DNA of 64,000 nt, from NCBI RefSeq assembly GCF_008180615.1, contig NZ_VTEH01000014.1, positions 80,745 to 144,744 on the forward strand, read 5' to 3'. The position numbers and the translations under genes were made by a program. The notes below the pieces were generated by a model that saw nothing but the letters and a program-made list of their open reading frames with translations, was not told the origin of the DNA and made no database searches. The DNA comes from Rossellomorea vietnamensis (lineage in GTDB: Bacteria; Bacillota; Bacilli; Bacillales; Bacillaceae_B). Positions 25,747 to 34,585 of the stretch are shown in pieces (within the stretch, counting starts at the first letter, position 1; each line of letters starts with the position of its first letter).

Positions 25747-26589
25747 TTAGTTGGCAACAAGTACCTTTTTGAATTGGGAACTGATTTCTTTTGAACGTTT
25801 TTCAGCACCTTTAACGGCTTGAGCGATAGCTTCTCCTCCGCCAAATTTCTCTAGTGCATCCAGTCCTGCTGCTGTGGTTCCATTCGGGGATGTTACATTT
25901 TGTCGTAACTGTGCGGGTGTCTCTTCACGTTCCATGATCATCTTCGCTGCACCTAAGATAGTTTGAGCTCCGATTTGACGGGCTACTTCCGGTTCAAGGC
26001 CGCTGTCTTTACCGGCTTTTTCGATATGTTCCATTAGATAGTAGAAGTAAGCAGGTCCACTTCCGGCAATTCCGGTGAAGATATCCATTTTTTCTTCTTG
26101 GATAGTATATACTTCGCCGATGGAATTCAATAATTCTTCAGCAAGTTTCATGTCCTCATCAGCTGTATACTCTCCTGCTGCAATGGCTGTAGCGGATTCT
26201 CTCATCATGCTGGATGTGTTAGGCATGACCCGAATGACTTTTTGTCCTTGAGGCAGCCCTTCTTCCATATGTTCTGTGGTAATCCCCGCCAAAACGGAAA
26301 GAACAACTGTATGCGGACTGACAAGATCTCTAATTGATTCCAGTACAGCATCAATATCCTTTGGTTTCATAGCAAGGATCAGCATATCTATTTCTTCAAA
26401 ATTTAATTTATCTTTTGTCATGGCTGTTATATCATATTTTGCTTTCAGTTCCTGTAAACGCCCTTGATTGCTTCTGTTTGATACGATAATTTGTTCTGTT
26501 GGAATTGCATTTGATTCAACCATTCCTGAAATCATGGCCTCTGCCATATTACCTGCACCTAGAAAAGCAACCTTTTGTTTGTTTAGCAA
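25747..26589 (-). CDS. proC: Pyrroline-5-carboxylate reductase
   Basis: A 280-residue NAD(P)H-dependent reductase giving proline from pyrroline-5-carboxylate. The Rossmann motif FLGAGNMAEAMI lies at the N-terminus. The C-terminal dimer domain holds FTGIAGSGPAYFYYLMEH and the substrate-binding TSPNGTTAAGLDALE. I set the start at TTG 26589, where AGAGG lies 5 nt upstream and the protein begins LNKQKVAFLG as in the family. A longer frame to 26646 adds a basic non-homologous tail. B. subtilis has several paralogues (ProG, ProH, ProI); the exact orthologue is not resolved. Confidence 0.9.
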   Translation of the reverse strand: MLNKQKVAFLGAGNMAEAMISGMVESNAIPTEQIIVSNRSNQGRLQELKAKYDITAMTKDKLNFEEIDMLILAMKPKDIDAVLESIRDLVSPHTVVLSVLAGITTEHMEEGLPQGQKVIRVMPNTSSMMRESATAIAAGEYTADEDMKLAEELLNSIGEVYTIQEEKMDIFTGIAGSGPAYFYYLMEHIEKAGKDSGLEPEVARQIGAQTILGAAKMIMEREETPAQLRQNVTSPNGTTAAGLDALEKFGGGEAIAQAVKGAEKRSKEISSQFKKVLVAN

Positions 26590-26860
26590 ATATATCCTCT
26601 CCCAATAAGTTCTTTGTGTTCGTATTTTTGTTCGCTCTTTTTTCAACGTTTACAATCGTAACACGTACAAAATCATAATCAAGTGTTATGAACAATGTTT
26701 AGTGTATATGGTTGAATTAATGAGTGAAAGCGCTGCCATCTTCCAGTGGACTATTCAAACCGTGAATAATCCCTGATTTTCCCACGAGAAGACGTTATAC
26801 AAGGATTTTTCTTTACTCTTTTTTTCCAAAAGCCTGTACTTACAGGCTTTATACTAAAAG

Positions 26861-26891
26861 AAAAAGGACCAGGGCTAAGCCCCGATCCTTC
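26861..26891 (-). terminator. Intrinsic terminator after the LCP gene
   Basis: On the minus strand AAGGATCGGGGC pairs with GCCCTGGTCCTT around TTA, followed by TTTC. A second perfect hairpin (AAAGCCTGTA/TACAGGCTTT, 26829-26850) lies just beyond. Confidence 0.8.
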
Positions 26892-26896
26892 ATCAA

Positions 26897-27832
26897 TCAT
26901 TCATTCAAAAACTCTTGTAATTCTGCTTTATTTGTTTCAAAGTCAACTTCCAATACTGCACCTGCCTGCTGGTAATAGCCATCCGTATATGAATCCGCCA
27001 CCGGGATTGTCAGCTTATTGATATCACTGCTGCTACCCAAAAGGATATCTTTAACGATTCCAACTTGATCCAGCTTGCTCATGTTTGTTTCGATATAAGG
27101 CTGAGCTGCTCCAATCATCTTTGGAAGCTTCGTGACACTTCCTATGCTGAGCGCTTCGTCTTTGACAGCTGTGATAACCTCCTGCTGCCTTTTTACCCGT
27201 CCATGGTCACCTTCTGCATCTGCACGGAACCTTGCGTAACCGAGAAGCTCCTTGCCATTCAGGTTTTGGAGCCCGGGTTGGAGCGAAACCCCGATATTTT
27301 CCGACATAGCTTTTTCGACATTCATTTGTATTCCTTCAGGAGCAAGAATATCAATCGATTGTTCAAACCCTTTAAAATCGACAATCATATAATATTGAAC
27401 ATCGATATCAAAATTCTGCTGTAATGTCTGTCTCAGCAGGTCAGGGCCTCCAAGGAAGAAAGCCGTATTAAGCTTATAGTTCTGGTATCCTGGAATTTCA
27501 ACATACATATCTCTCATGAACGAGACCAATTTCGTTTCATTTGTTTCAGGATCAATTTGGGCAATCATCATTGTATCTGTCCGGGACTGCTCTTCTCCAC
27601 GGCTGTCCACTCCAAGCAGAAGAACATTGATTCTGCCGTTTTTATCCTTAACACCATTAAAAGTATAATCCTCTTCTTTAGGCATATTTCCTTCACCAGA
27701 AGCCATTTGAGTTCCTTGATAAAATTGAATACCTGCATATCCAAGCAGTGCTGTTATCATAAATAAGAGGAAAAGAACAAGTTTCAATCCTCTTCTCTTC
27801 TTTTTCTTTTTAAATTCCATTCGTGAATTCAT
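26897..27832 (-). CDS. LytR-CpsA-Psr (LCP) family wall polymer ligase
   Basis: A 311-residue membrane-anchored enzyme. A basic KKKKKRRG start and one transmembrane helix (about 17-38) are followed by the extracellular LCP domain. Conserved segments: NVLLLGVDSR, RTDTMMIAQIDP, SFMRDMYVEIPG, KLNTAFFLGGP, and LLGYARFRADAEGDHGRVKRQQ with the arginines that bind the pyrophosphate. LCP enzymes transfer teichoic acid or other polymers from lipid carriers to peptidoglycan. The AGAAGGTG site supports the first ATG. It resembles the TagTUV group, but which member is not clear. Confidence 0.9.
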   Translation of the reverse strand: MNSRMEFKKKKKRRGLKLVLFLLFMITALLGYAGIQFYQGTQMASGEGNMPKEEDYTFNGVKDKNGRINVLLLGVDSRGEEQSRTDTMMIAQIDPETNETKLVSFMRDMYVEIPGYQNYKLNTAFFLGGPDLLRQTLQQNFDIDVQYYMIVDFKGFEQSIDILAPEGIQMNVEKAMSENIGVSLQPGLQNLNGKELLGYARFRADAEGDHGRVKRQQEVITAVKDEALSIGSVTKLPKMIGAAQPYIETNMSKLDQVGIVKDILLGSSSDINKLTIPVADSYTDGYYQQAGAVLEVDFETNKAELQEFLNE

Positions 27833-27923
27833 ATATACACCTTCTTTACTTAGCTTTTATCCTAAAACTTATATTATTTCATTTGGCTGTTTTCTCAAAT
27901 ATTGTGGCTGCTTTAGAAGAAAT

Positions 27924-28170
27924 GGATTTCCGCTCCAGGCGGACGACTCCGCGGGGCGGGCGGTGAGCCTCCTCGGCTTCCGCCTGTATAAAAAGTGGAA
28001 GCGCCCTGCTCAGGCCCGACAGGCAAATGTTCCAAAGCGAAAAAAAGGCGGTCTTTCCTTTTATTCGCTTTGGGTTATTTGACCCCGAGGGACTGGGCGC
28101 TGCAACTGGATTGGGGGTCTCACCTGTCCCGCTAATCCCGCAGGAGATCGTACGCCTTCCGCTTCAATCC
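27924..28170. repeat. GC-rich dispersed repeat with covarying hairpin, copy G2
   Basis: Left end GGATTTCCGCTCCAGGCGG and right end CGCCTTCCGCTTCAATCC are imperfect inverted repeats. The central stem CCAAAGCGAA (28032-28041) / TTCGCTTTGG (28064-28073) closes a 22-nt loop with AAGGCGGTCTTTCC, then GGGTTATTTGACCC. Homologous to 17262-17542; a fragment of the same family (CCCGACAGGAACATGTTCC) is at 38009-38027. The whole 27833-29165 stretch is gene-free. Confidence 0.75.
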
Positions 28171-28235
28171 TCCTACGTAAAGGAGGATTAAGGTATAATC
28201 GCATTCTGAATCACTAATTAATTAGAAAAAACCTA

Positions 28236-28405
28236 GACTGTATTCGTAGTTAATTTTGCTTTTGTTAGAATTAAACTCCGGATACTAAGATTTTCTCTCT
28301 AAGCAGGGAAGCAGAAGCAGTTCATTTTTCTTTTGGCTTAACAAAATATAATGCCGAAACCTTATGAAGATAAAATAAAATAGCAACAAAGTTTACGAAA
28401 AGGTC
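28236..28405. mobile_element. MITE-like element, diverged copy
   Basis: Left end GACTGTATTCGTAGTTAATT and right end AGCAACAAAGTTTACGAAAAGG match the family ends; 170 bp. No target duplication is recognisable. A further truncated family end (AAAGCAGCATTATTGAAG, about 28470-28512) follows. Confidence 0.55.
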
Positions 28406-28763
28406 TTTTCACTTTAGAGGCCGTCCGGCAGGTTGAGAACAAACCTCCCTTTTCTAAGAGAAGATTAGCTATCCAAAAGCAGCATTATTGAAGAAATCAG
28501 CCATTACTTACGCCCTTTTCATTTCTCTTATACAAGCCGCAGTGTCTCGCATAAATTTCAACCGTTTTATGTTGTGCATGATTCTAGTATATTAGACGAA
28601 ATTCGGCACTAAAAGTTTCACTATTAAACTACTAAGTGATTGTATAGTATAAAGATAAAAATAACAATACTAATTTTGTGGCAGGTTTAAGAGGATCCCT
28701 CCTAAAATAACGACATTTTTCTTCCTTATTATATAATGCTGTCTGTTAACTGTTTTTGAAGAA

Positions 28764-28867
28764 GGCTGTTTTCGCTAGGGATATTCTTTCTAATCGGATT
28801 CTGACCAGATTTTTACGGTGTATTATGGTTATTTTGCTCAACTAGCAACAAAGTTTATGAAACAGCC
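28764..28867. mobile_element. MITE-like element, internally shortened copy (104 bp)
   Basis: Ends GGCTGTTTTCGC and GTTTATGAAACAGCC. Flanks TTGAAGAA (28756-28763) and TTAAAGAA (28868-28875) match 7 of 8 bases. Confidence 0.65.
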
Positions 28868-29165
28868 TTAAAGAACCCCCCAAAAAAATAGACACCAGTT
28901 ACGATCTGATGTCTTAGATTCACCTATAATAAACTTTTCAAAAGGGCATCTTGCTGAAATTTATATCAATGAAAACAGGTGGGTTTATCTATCCCCCCAG
29001 GCTCTATAATGATCAGATTATGCATGTACCACATCTTATTATGACTAAACCAGTGAACGTGTAGGAAAATCTGATACCTAAGTAAGCTCTCTGGAGACAT
29101 TGTCTAATCGACTCTCTCTTATTTTCAGGGTACCAAACCAGGCCCCTGACTAAGCCCTGCTCCTT

Positions 29166-29834
29166 CTACCCCAGCACCTCTTCCCTCTTTAATACATTCC
29201 CAAGCTCCTCGATAGCGTTAATAACGATATCAGCCTCATCAAGCTCCCCTTCAGAGGCAAATCCCCATGCACAGCCTACTGTATATAGACCGTTTTTCTT
29301 CCCGGCTTTAATATCTGAAACCCTGTCTCCAACCATAACAGCAGAAGAAATTTCATTTTCCTTCAAAATCATCTTCACAAGGTCCTCCTTTCTTCCGGAT
29401 GGACACCGTTCGATGCTGTACACTCCACTGAGCAAGGAATCCAGCGTGAAGCAGTTAACAATTTCAAGAAGATAGGAATTTAACCCGTTGCTAGCGATAA
29501 AAATTCTATACTCCTTTGATAGTTCTTCAAGAAACTCAAGTATTCCGGAATATAGTTCGCCGCTGCCATTCCTTATCTCCTGAAAGAGATGAACATGAAA
29601 CATGCGGTTGACCTTTTCATGAAGAGCCTCCTCGTGCATAGGCAGCAGGCTCCTCCACACCTCAGGCAAAGGCACACCCATAATATCCAAATACTTCTCA
29701 ATGGGCGTTCCTCCTTCCCACTCATCAACACTTCTTAAGCAATCAAAAGTTTTATCCAATGCAGACAAAAGAACTGTGTCCGTCTTAAATAGTGTTCCGT
29801 CCATATCAAAAATAAGCGCTTGTTTGATCAACAT
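29166..29834 (-). CDS. HAD-family phosphatase (phosphoglycolate phosphatase-like)
   Basis: A 222-residue HAD hydrolase: motif I FDMDGTLF (D10 and D12), motif II IASNGLN, motif III lysine in the RKEDLV region, motif IV VMVGDRVSDIKAGKKNG. An alpha-helical cap lies between residues 15 and 90, the subclass I arrangement of phosphoglycolate phosphatases and beta-phosphoglucomutases. GGGGGAG precedes the ATG. It stands alone on the minus strand. The substrate is not deducible. Confidence 0.85.
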   Translation of the reverse strand: MLIKQALIFDMDGTLFKTDTVLLSALDKTFDCLRSVDEWEGGTPIEKYLDIMGVPLPEVWRSLLPMHEEALHEKVNRMFHVHLFQEIRNGSGELYSGILEFLEELSKEYRIFIASNGLNSYLLEIVNCFTLDSLLSGVYSIERCPSGRKEDLVKMILKENEISSAVMVGDRVSDIKAGKKNGLYTVGCAWGFASEGELDEADIVINAIEELGNVLKREEVLG

Positions 29835-29992
29835 AGTCTCCCCCTGTTTCTTTATAAATTTCCCATTGAAAATTCACTACAGAAATATAGTTCTGTATCA
29901 CTACAAATTCTTTGCGGCTTGCTGTTGTCACTAAATAGTGTTATTACCTTTGTAATCTGCCAGCTGAAGAGGATCTCTAATAAACATCATTC

Positions 29993-30112
29993 TTAATTGT
30001 TATCCTCGATTATTTGGCTGGCGTTCATGTCCTGAAATACATCATAGGACCCAATGAGGTTAAAATCCAAGATAGAGAAAATGATAGAAGGTATAATAAG
30101 CCATTTCTTCAT
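29993..30112 (-). CDS. Small hydrophobic-start peptide in the PadR operon (39 aa)
   Basis: Reading from ATG 30112: MKKWLIIPSIIFSILDFNLI followed by a polar tail ending IIEDNN. AGAGGTGG lies 6 nt before the ATG, which is a good ribosome site. It follows the DUF4173 gene by 45 bp, and a 19-bp operator-like palindrome lies in that gap. No family was recognised. The short frame means it could be spurious, but ribosome site, signal-like N-terminus and operon position support it. Confidence 0.5.
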   Translation of the reverse strand: MKKWLIIPSIIFSILDFNLIGSYDVFQDMNASQIIEDNN

Positions 30113-30127
30113 GATTAACCACCTCTA

Positions 30128-30148
30128 ATACATAGTAATTCTATGTAT
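30128..30148. promoter_or_regulatory. Operator-like palindrome, site 3 of the PadR operon
   Basis: ATACATAG TAATT CTATGTAT: arms of 8 bp around 5 nt, 16 bp upstream of the 39-aa ORF start. Nearly identical to 31636-31654. Confidence 0.65.
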
Positions 30149-30157
30149 ATTGATATA

Positions 30158-31606
30158 TCAACGGATCTCTAAATCCTTTAACGCTTCCCTCGCTTGTTTT
30201 TTCACGAGGTTGCTCGATTGCCAGCTCTCTTTGTAGTATTCAGCATTCTCCATTTCTTTGACCAGTGCTTCCCTTAATCCGGAAACATCAGGATTTTCTT
30301 TATACAATTCAATCAACCCAAGTATTCCAGCAGCAGATAGCTGTTGGAAATAAAACACGTCGACCCTCTCTGTCTCCTGGTATCTATCCAAATTTTTCTG
30401 CACAATCAACCCGTTGAGGTCGACAATATTAAAAGCACTATAGAAGACGAGTGTACTGATAATATAAAATCGGCTTAGAGAAAGTGTGTTATACCATATT
30501 TTGATAAAGGTAAAAGTAAGAATGACACCAATCCATACCATAAAAGCATGAGCAAGAATTCTTGCCATCGTAAAACCGTATGCTTCCTCATACAGGGTCA
30601 GTCTCATTCCTGCTGAATAAAGCATGATGCCGCTCATTCCCACCAGTAATGATAGCAGGGCATTAATCAACACATTCATCTTTTTGGTTTCCATATCCAT
30701 TGTTTTAATGACAGCAACGACAATGGTCCAATTGATCAATGTAACAACGATTAACTCAAAAAAGCCTCTTCTTGCGTAATCTGCATAGGTCAATCCGGAT
30801 ATAAGTGTATCGCTGAAAAAGTATTGAAACTGAACAAATGTAAATAAGGCGTACAATCCATTTAAGAAAATAAGAACGGTTATGACTATAATACCTTCCA
30901 ACTTCACCTTCTTGTTTTTCAGCAGCCTGGAATAAGATGTGTGGTCCCTCCTCAAAATCCTCACGAAAGTATATAACAACAGTGAAACAATCAAGATAAA
31001 ACCAAGACGTAGCAGCTCATCTCCTATAGAAAGATCCAGCATTTGCAAAGGAAACAGTTCTACTAATTCCGCAAAATGGCGGTCCGCAGACATAAGAAGA
31101 AGTCCGGTAAAGAAAACAAGCGGCAAGGATATGAGAACTCCGAGCACTATCATTTTCAGCGTTCTATAGGATTGGGCCTGCATCCTGCTTGCAAATATTT
31201 TTTTAGGAACAAGCAGCCTGCTTATCGCGAACGTAATCCATTTGCCTGTGAACGTGAACATATATCCGATAAAGCCAAAGCTGTTCCAGTCTACCCTCTT
31301 CTTTCTTGTTATGAGTACGCAATGGACGATAATGAGCCCGGGAAGGATAATAAGATTCAATAAATAAAGTACCATATTCCAATACAGAAAATAATTTAGT
31401 GCAAGAAATAAAATGGAAAACATGAGCAGAAATCCGATTTTTCGATTCATCAGACGTTTCCCTTTCATTTGCCAATAAAACAAACTGTAGTAGAGCGTGG
31501 CAAATAAGAAAACATTCAAACCAAACGTGTGGTCGATAAATAACCATTCTGCCATAATTCCCACCAAGAGGCAGCTTGCGATCAGTGATAAATTTCTTTT
31601 TTTCAT
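30158..31606 (-). CDS. DUF4173 multi-pass membrane protein
   Basis: A 482-residue integral membrane protein with about 11-12 predicted hydrophobic segments and a short charged C-terminal tail. The sequence pattern (NVFLFATLYYSLFYW near the start, the central SADRHFAEL, the later GMRLTLYEEAYGFTMARI) fits the DUF4173 family, whose function is unknown. AGGAGG is 7 nt before the ATG. It is third in an operon led by a PadR regulator and a HAAS-domain protein, and it has its own operator-like palindrome upstream. It is probably the regulated output of the module. Confidence 0.8.
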   Translation of the reverse strand: MKKRNLSLIASCLLVGIMAEWLFIDHTFGLNVFLFATLYYSLFYWQMKGKRLMNRKIGFLLMFSILFLALNYFLYWNMVLYLLNLIILPGLIIVHCVLITRKKRVDWNSFGFIGYMFTFTGKWITFAISRLLVPKKIFASRMQAQSYRTLKMIVLGVLISLPLVFFTGLLLMSADRHFAELVELFPLQMLDLSIGDELLRLGFILIVSLLLYTFVRILRRDHTSYSRLLKNKKVKLEGIIVITVLIFLNGLYALFTFVQFQYFFSDTLISGLTYADYARRGFFELIVVTLINWTIVVAVIKTMDMETKKMNVLINALLSLLVGMSGIMLYSAGMRLTLYEEAYGFTMARILAHAFMVWIGVILTFTFIKIWYNTLSLSRFYIISTLVFYSAFNIVDLNGLIVQKNLDRYQETERVDVFYFQQLSAAGILGLIELYKENPDVSGLREALVKEMENAEYYKESWQSSNLVKKQAREALKDLEIR

Positions 31607-31635
31607 TCCCTAACCTCCTATATCGTAATTCTATT

Positions 31636-31654
31636 TACATAGAAATTCTATGTA
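31636..31654. promoter_or_regulatory. Operator-like palindrome, site 2 of the PadR operon
   Basis: TACATAG AAATT CTATGTA, 29 bp before the DUF4173 start; a half-site (GTAATTCTAT) lies next to it at 31625-31634. Confidence 0.65.
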
Positions 31655-31677
31655 CTTATTCAAAAAAAAGAGCATTT

Positions 31678-32313
31678 TTATATGGAGGCTCTTCTTCCCC
31701 ATCTGTAACCTGCCCAGCTTATCGGCAGTAATAGGATGGTAAAAACGATACAACTCAATATGAAAGGTGAGCTCAAAAGCGGGTCGAACCATTCATGAGG
31801 TATAAGATGAAAAAGGACAAGATTCATAAGAATCAGATTGGGAATCAAGCCGATGATAAGGGTTTTCATTAAAAGGCTCTTCCCTTTGGATCCGAATTCC
31901 TTCCCGATCTCATAACCAAGCAGTACCCAAAATACGATATAAACCGCGATGATGATGGCAGGGATGCTGGTCAATTTAAACCAGAAGTCCTGAAGCCACT
32001 CCCAAGGATAGATATTATAAAGAACCGTCAGCAGACTTCCGCCGGCAAATAAAAATATATTAGCACATACGAAAAGCCATTGTGTCCTTCCTGGTGTCAG
32101 TGACCATTCATCATTCCATATTGATGCTATTTCCTTTGGTGTACCGATTCTGGTATGAATCAGATCGGTCAATTCCTCGCTTCCGAGATCCTTTGCCTCT
32201 TCCAGAAGATGCAGAATGTGTCCTTCATATTCCTCTAAAACATCCTCTTTATCCTTATGTGCAGCCAAAAGGGCATCCAGTTCTACAATGAATTTCTCTT
32301 TAGATTGAATCAT
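31678..32313 (-). CDS. HAAS-domain membrane protein, PadR partner
   Basis: A 211-residue protein. Residues 1-75 form the helical HAAS signalling domain ([45 protein letters not shown]). Four or so transmembrane helices follow. HAAS proteins are typically encoded after PadR-type repressors and are thought to act with them. The start overlaps the padR stop by 14 nt, so translation is coupled. The C-terminus ends in a short basic tail ([10 protein letters not shown]). Confidence 0.85.
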   Translation of the reverse strand: MIQSKEKFIVELDALLAAHKDKEDVLEEYEGHILHLLEEAKDLGSEELTDLIHTRIGTPKEIASIWNDEWSLTPGRTQWLFVCANIFLFAGGSLLTVLYNIYPWEWLQDFWFKLTSIPAIIIAVYIVFWVLLGYEIGKEFGSKGKSLLMKTLIIGLIPNLILMNLVLFHLIPHEWFDPLLSSPFILSCIVFTILLLPISWAGYRWGRRASI

Positions 32314-32641
32314 GTTCCGGCTTTCCCATCATCTTGTTCATCATCTTAACAAAACGATTCCATTCCTTTGTCCGTTCTTTCAATATCTCTTTTCCTTCAT
32401 CTGTGATTCTATAGTACTTTCTTGCCGGCCCTTTTTCTTGCTCCTGCCAATAAAACTCGATATAATCCTGTTTCTCGAGCTTATGCAGAGCTGGATACAA
32501 CGTACCTTCCTTCACATGAAGGTTGTTTTCGGACCGCTTCTCCATTTCTTTGACAAGCTCATAGCCGTACATGTCTTTTTCATTTAATAGCTGCAGAAGC
32601 AGCAGAGATGTACTTCCTTTTACCAATTCCCGATTAAACAT
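32300..32641 (-). CDS. PadR-family transcriptional regulator
   Basis: A 113-residue winged-helix repressor. The N-terminal wHTH shows [37 protein letters not shown] and the [15 protein letters not shown] wing that defines PadR. The C-terminal helix mediates dimerisation. It heads the operon with the HAAS protein, DUF4173 protein and a small peptide. A palindrome at 32651-32669 overlaps its translation-start region and resembles two more in the operon, so autoregulation is likely. The inducer is unknown. Confidence 0.9.
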   Translation of the reverse strand: MFNRELVKGSTSLLLLQLLNEKDMYGYELVKEMEKRSENNLHVKEGTLYPALHKLEKQDYIEFYWQEQEKGPARKYYRITDEGKEILKERTKEWNRFVKMMNKMMGKPEHDSI

Positions 32642-32650
32642 TCCTTCACC

Positions 32651-32669
32651 TACCTAGAATTATGAGGTA
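32651..32669. promoter_or_regulatory. Operator-like palindrome, site 1 of the PadR operon
   Basis: TACCTAG AATTA TGAGGTA, 10 bp before the padR ATG; same 19-bp size and AATT centre as sites 2 and 3. Confidence 0.55.
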
Positions 32670-32714
32670 TGGTATTATCTTAAAAAATATCCTGTGGTTT
32701 GTAAAGTGATTTTT

Positions 32715-33626
32715 TTAATTTTTTTCCGACAGAAGCTTCTTGTGAATCCAGATTGCCGCGATTGATCCATCCCCCATTGCTGTGGAAACCTGTTCGGAGT
32801 GTGCAACAATATCTCCCGCTGCCCATACATCCTCTACATTTGTCTCTTTAGAACGGGCATTAGTATTGATATGCTTATTATCCAGAATTTCCACACCAAG
32901 CTGCCGGGCTAGTTCCGTATGAACCTTGTTTCCTCCAAAAGCGATAAATCCTTTCTCACCTGTGATTTCCACCCCGTTATCAAGAAGTACGCCCTTAAAG
33001 TCACTATCTCCCTCTACTATTGCTTCTGATATGTCCCCTTCCACTAACCTTATATTCCTTTCTTCAAGCTTTTTTCTCGTTGCATCAGTTACTTCCTTGC
33101 TGCCATGATTGATAAAAGTGATTCTGTCTGTCCAATATTGAATGGTCTGCGCCATCTCTGCACCCGCTTCGCCTGAGCCCAGTATCACGACTTTTTTATT
33201 CTTCACTTCATACCCGTCGCAGTCAGGACAGACATAGACAGACAGCCCTAGACACGGAAGAAGGTTCTTAATATCCGAGATGTTATCCATGACTCCGGTT
33301 GCCAGCAGAAGTTTCCTGCCGACATAGTGATATCCCTCTTTTCCGTCTAATATAAATTCCCCTTTATCTTTTCTGGCAGTAACTATGCGGTCTGATTGGA
33401 ACTCGACGCCAACTGATTCTGCCTGCTGTCTTCCCAGTGCACGGAGTTGTTCTCCGCTGACTCCCTCCGGCCAGCCCAAAAGATTGTGATAAGACCTGCA
33501 AATGGCAGAACGGCCGTCATTGGAGTCTACAACCAATATGTCATGCTCATATCTCCCCAGCTGAATCGCTGCCTGAAGTCCGGCGATTCCTCCTCCTACG
33601 ATGATGCAGTCATATGTTTTTTTCAC
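32715..33626 (-). CDS. Thioredoxin-reductase-like FAD/NAD(P)H oxidoreductase
   Basis: A 303-residue flavoprotein. The FAD-binding GGGIAGL is at residues 11-17, a redox CPDC pair at 133-136 (CATC in true TrxB), the NADPH fold at ILGSGEAGAEMAQ, and the C-terminal DVWAAGDIV FAD segment. The changed Cys-x-x-Cys and the ICRSYHNLLGWPEG region place it in the TrxB-like oxidoreductase group rather than TrxB itself. The GTG at 33626 is used because GGAGGAGG lies 7 nt upstream and the FAD motif then sits at the normal position. It follows the methyltransferase gene by about 100 bp on the same strand. Confidence 0.85.
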   Translation of the reverse strand: MKKTYDCIIVGGGIAGLQAAIQLGRYEHDILVVDSNDGRSAICRSYHNLLGWPEGVSGEQLRALGRQQAESVGVEFQSDRIVTARKDKGEFILDGKEGYHYVGRKLLLATGVMDNISDIKNLLPCLGLSVYVCPDCDGYEVKNKKVVILGSGEAGAEMAQTIQYWTDRITFINHGSKEVTDATRKKLEERNIRLVEGDISEAIVEGDSDFKGVLLDNGVEITGEKGFIAFGGNKVHTELARQLGVEILDNKHINTNARSKETNVEDVWAAGDIVAHSEQVSTAMGDGSIAAIWIHKKLLSEKN

Positions 33627-33726
33627 GAAAGTTCCTCCTCCATTGCATTTATTCTTGAGCGCAAGTCTCAGCTGCAAAAGCAGATAATAACCTATTCCTG
33701 CCAGCCTCTCATCCAATCAATAGTTA

Positions 33727-34386
33727 TCATTTTGCTTGTCCTGATATATTATTCTTCCCTATACTTCCTTTTTTCCTTAGAATCAACGATTGAAACTCCA
33801 ACTGAGATCCCACTGTATGCGGAGGAAGCACTACAACGTTTTCGATTGTAAAATATGTGGCAACAAGCTGCTGGATAGCTGTTGAGGAATGGAACGAGAA
33901 GAATCGCTTTGGTTCATAATGATCATCTTCCCATACTCCTTCCTTATTATCCCCTCCATACAAACCAAGATAAAAAAGACCTCTCTCGTTCAGTAAGTCA
34001 TGAATCTCACGGAGCACGGTTTCAATGTCCTTCTTTTGAATATGCAGCAGAGAGTTCATCGCCCAGACAGCATCGAATTTCCTGCCAAGCTTATTTACCT
34101 CATCACAGCTCAGCACCTCTGCCTGTACCTCTTTTTCTCTGCAGAGACTGATCATTTCAGGGGAAATATCTACGGCAAAAGGATGAATTCCATTCTCTTG
34201 AAAAAACAGGCTGTCCTTCCCAGGCCCTGCGCCTAAATCAAATACAGAAGATGTCTTCTCTTCAATCATCCAGCCAAGAAAAGTTTCCCTTTCAGCATCT
34301 TTCCATTCTGGTGTTACATCTTCATTCCGCCGGTGTGCTTCAGCATCATAACTTTTTACGAGTTTCTCTTTTAAAGTCTGATCCAT
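33727..34386 (-). CDS. Class I SAM-dependent methyltransferase
   Basis: A 219-residue protein with the Rossmann-like methyltransferase core. SAM motif I is VFDLGAGPGKDS, motif II has the acidic end AVDISPEMI, then FDAVWAMNSLLHI and ERGLFYLGLYGG. Typical of small-molecule methyltransferases; the substrate is unknown. The start at 34386 was chosen over an in-frame ATG 7 codons earlier because GGAGGGG lies 6 nt before it. It is divergent from msrA. Confidence 0.8.
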   Translation of the reverse strand: MDQTLKEKLVKSYDAEAHRRNEDVTPEWKDAERETFLGWMIEEKTSSVFDLGAGPGKDSLFFQENGIHPFAVDISPEMISLCREKEVQAEVLSCDEVNKLGRKFDAVWAMNSLLHIQKKDIETVLREIHDLLNERGLFYLGLYGGDNKEGVWEDDHYEPKRFFSFHSSTAIQQLVATYFTIENVVVLPPHTVGSQLEFQSLILRKKGSIGKNNISGQAK

Positions 34387-34585
34387 TTCATACCCCTCCA
34401 ACTTCATTGCTGATTAGCATCCATGACTTTTACCTTTTAAAAATGAACTTAAACATCGCCGAGTTCAAAAAAATACTGCTTCTCAAGATTTTTTTATTGT
34501 CGGGAAAAATAATTGGTGATAAAATTCTTTTATCGTTTACCACTTTAATAGACGAAAGTATAAATTCTGGGAGTGTGCTCTTACT

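Noticed and set aside
26447..26646. Longer start for proC at 26646
   Set aside because: Adds a basic non-homologous stretch, while a TTG with a good ribosome site gives the normal family N-terminus.
26590..26896. T-box or other riboswitch before proC
   Set aside because: No T-box sequence (AGGGTGGNACCGCG type) or known aptamer motif is present on the minus strand; only a weak promoter candidate and a hairpin were seen.
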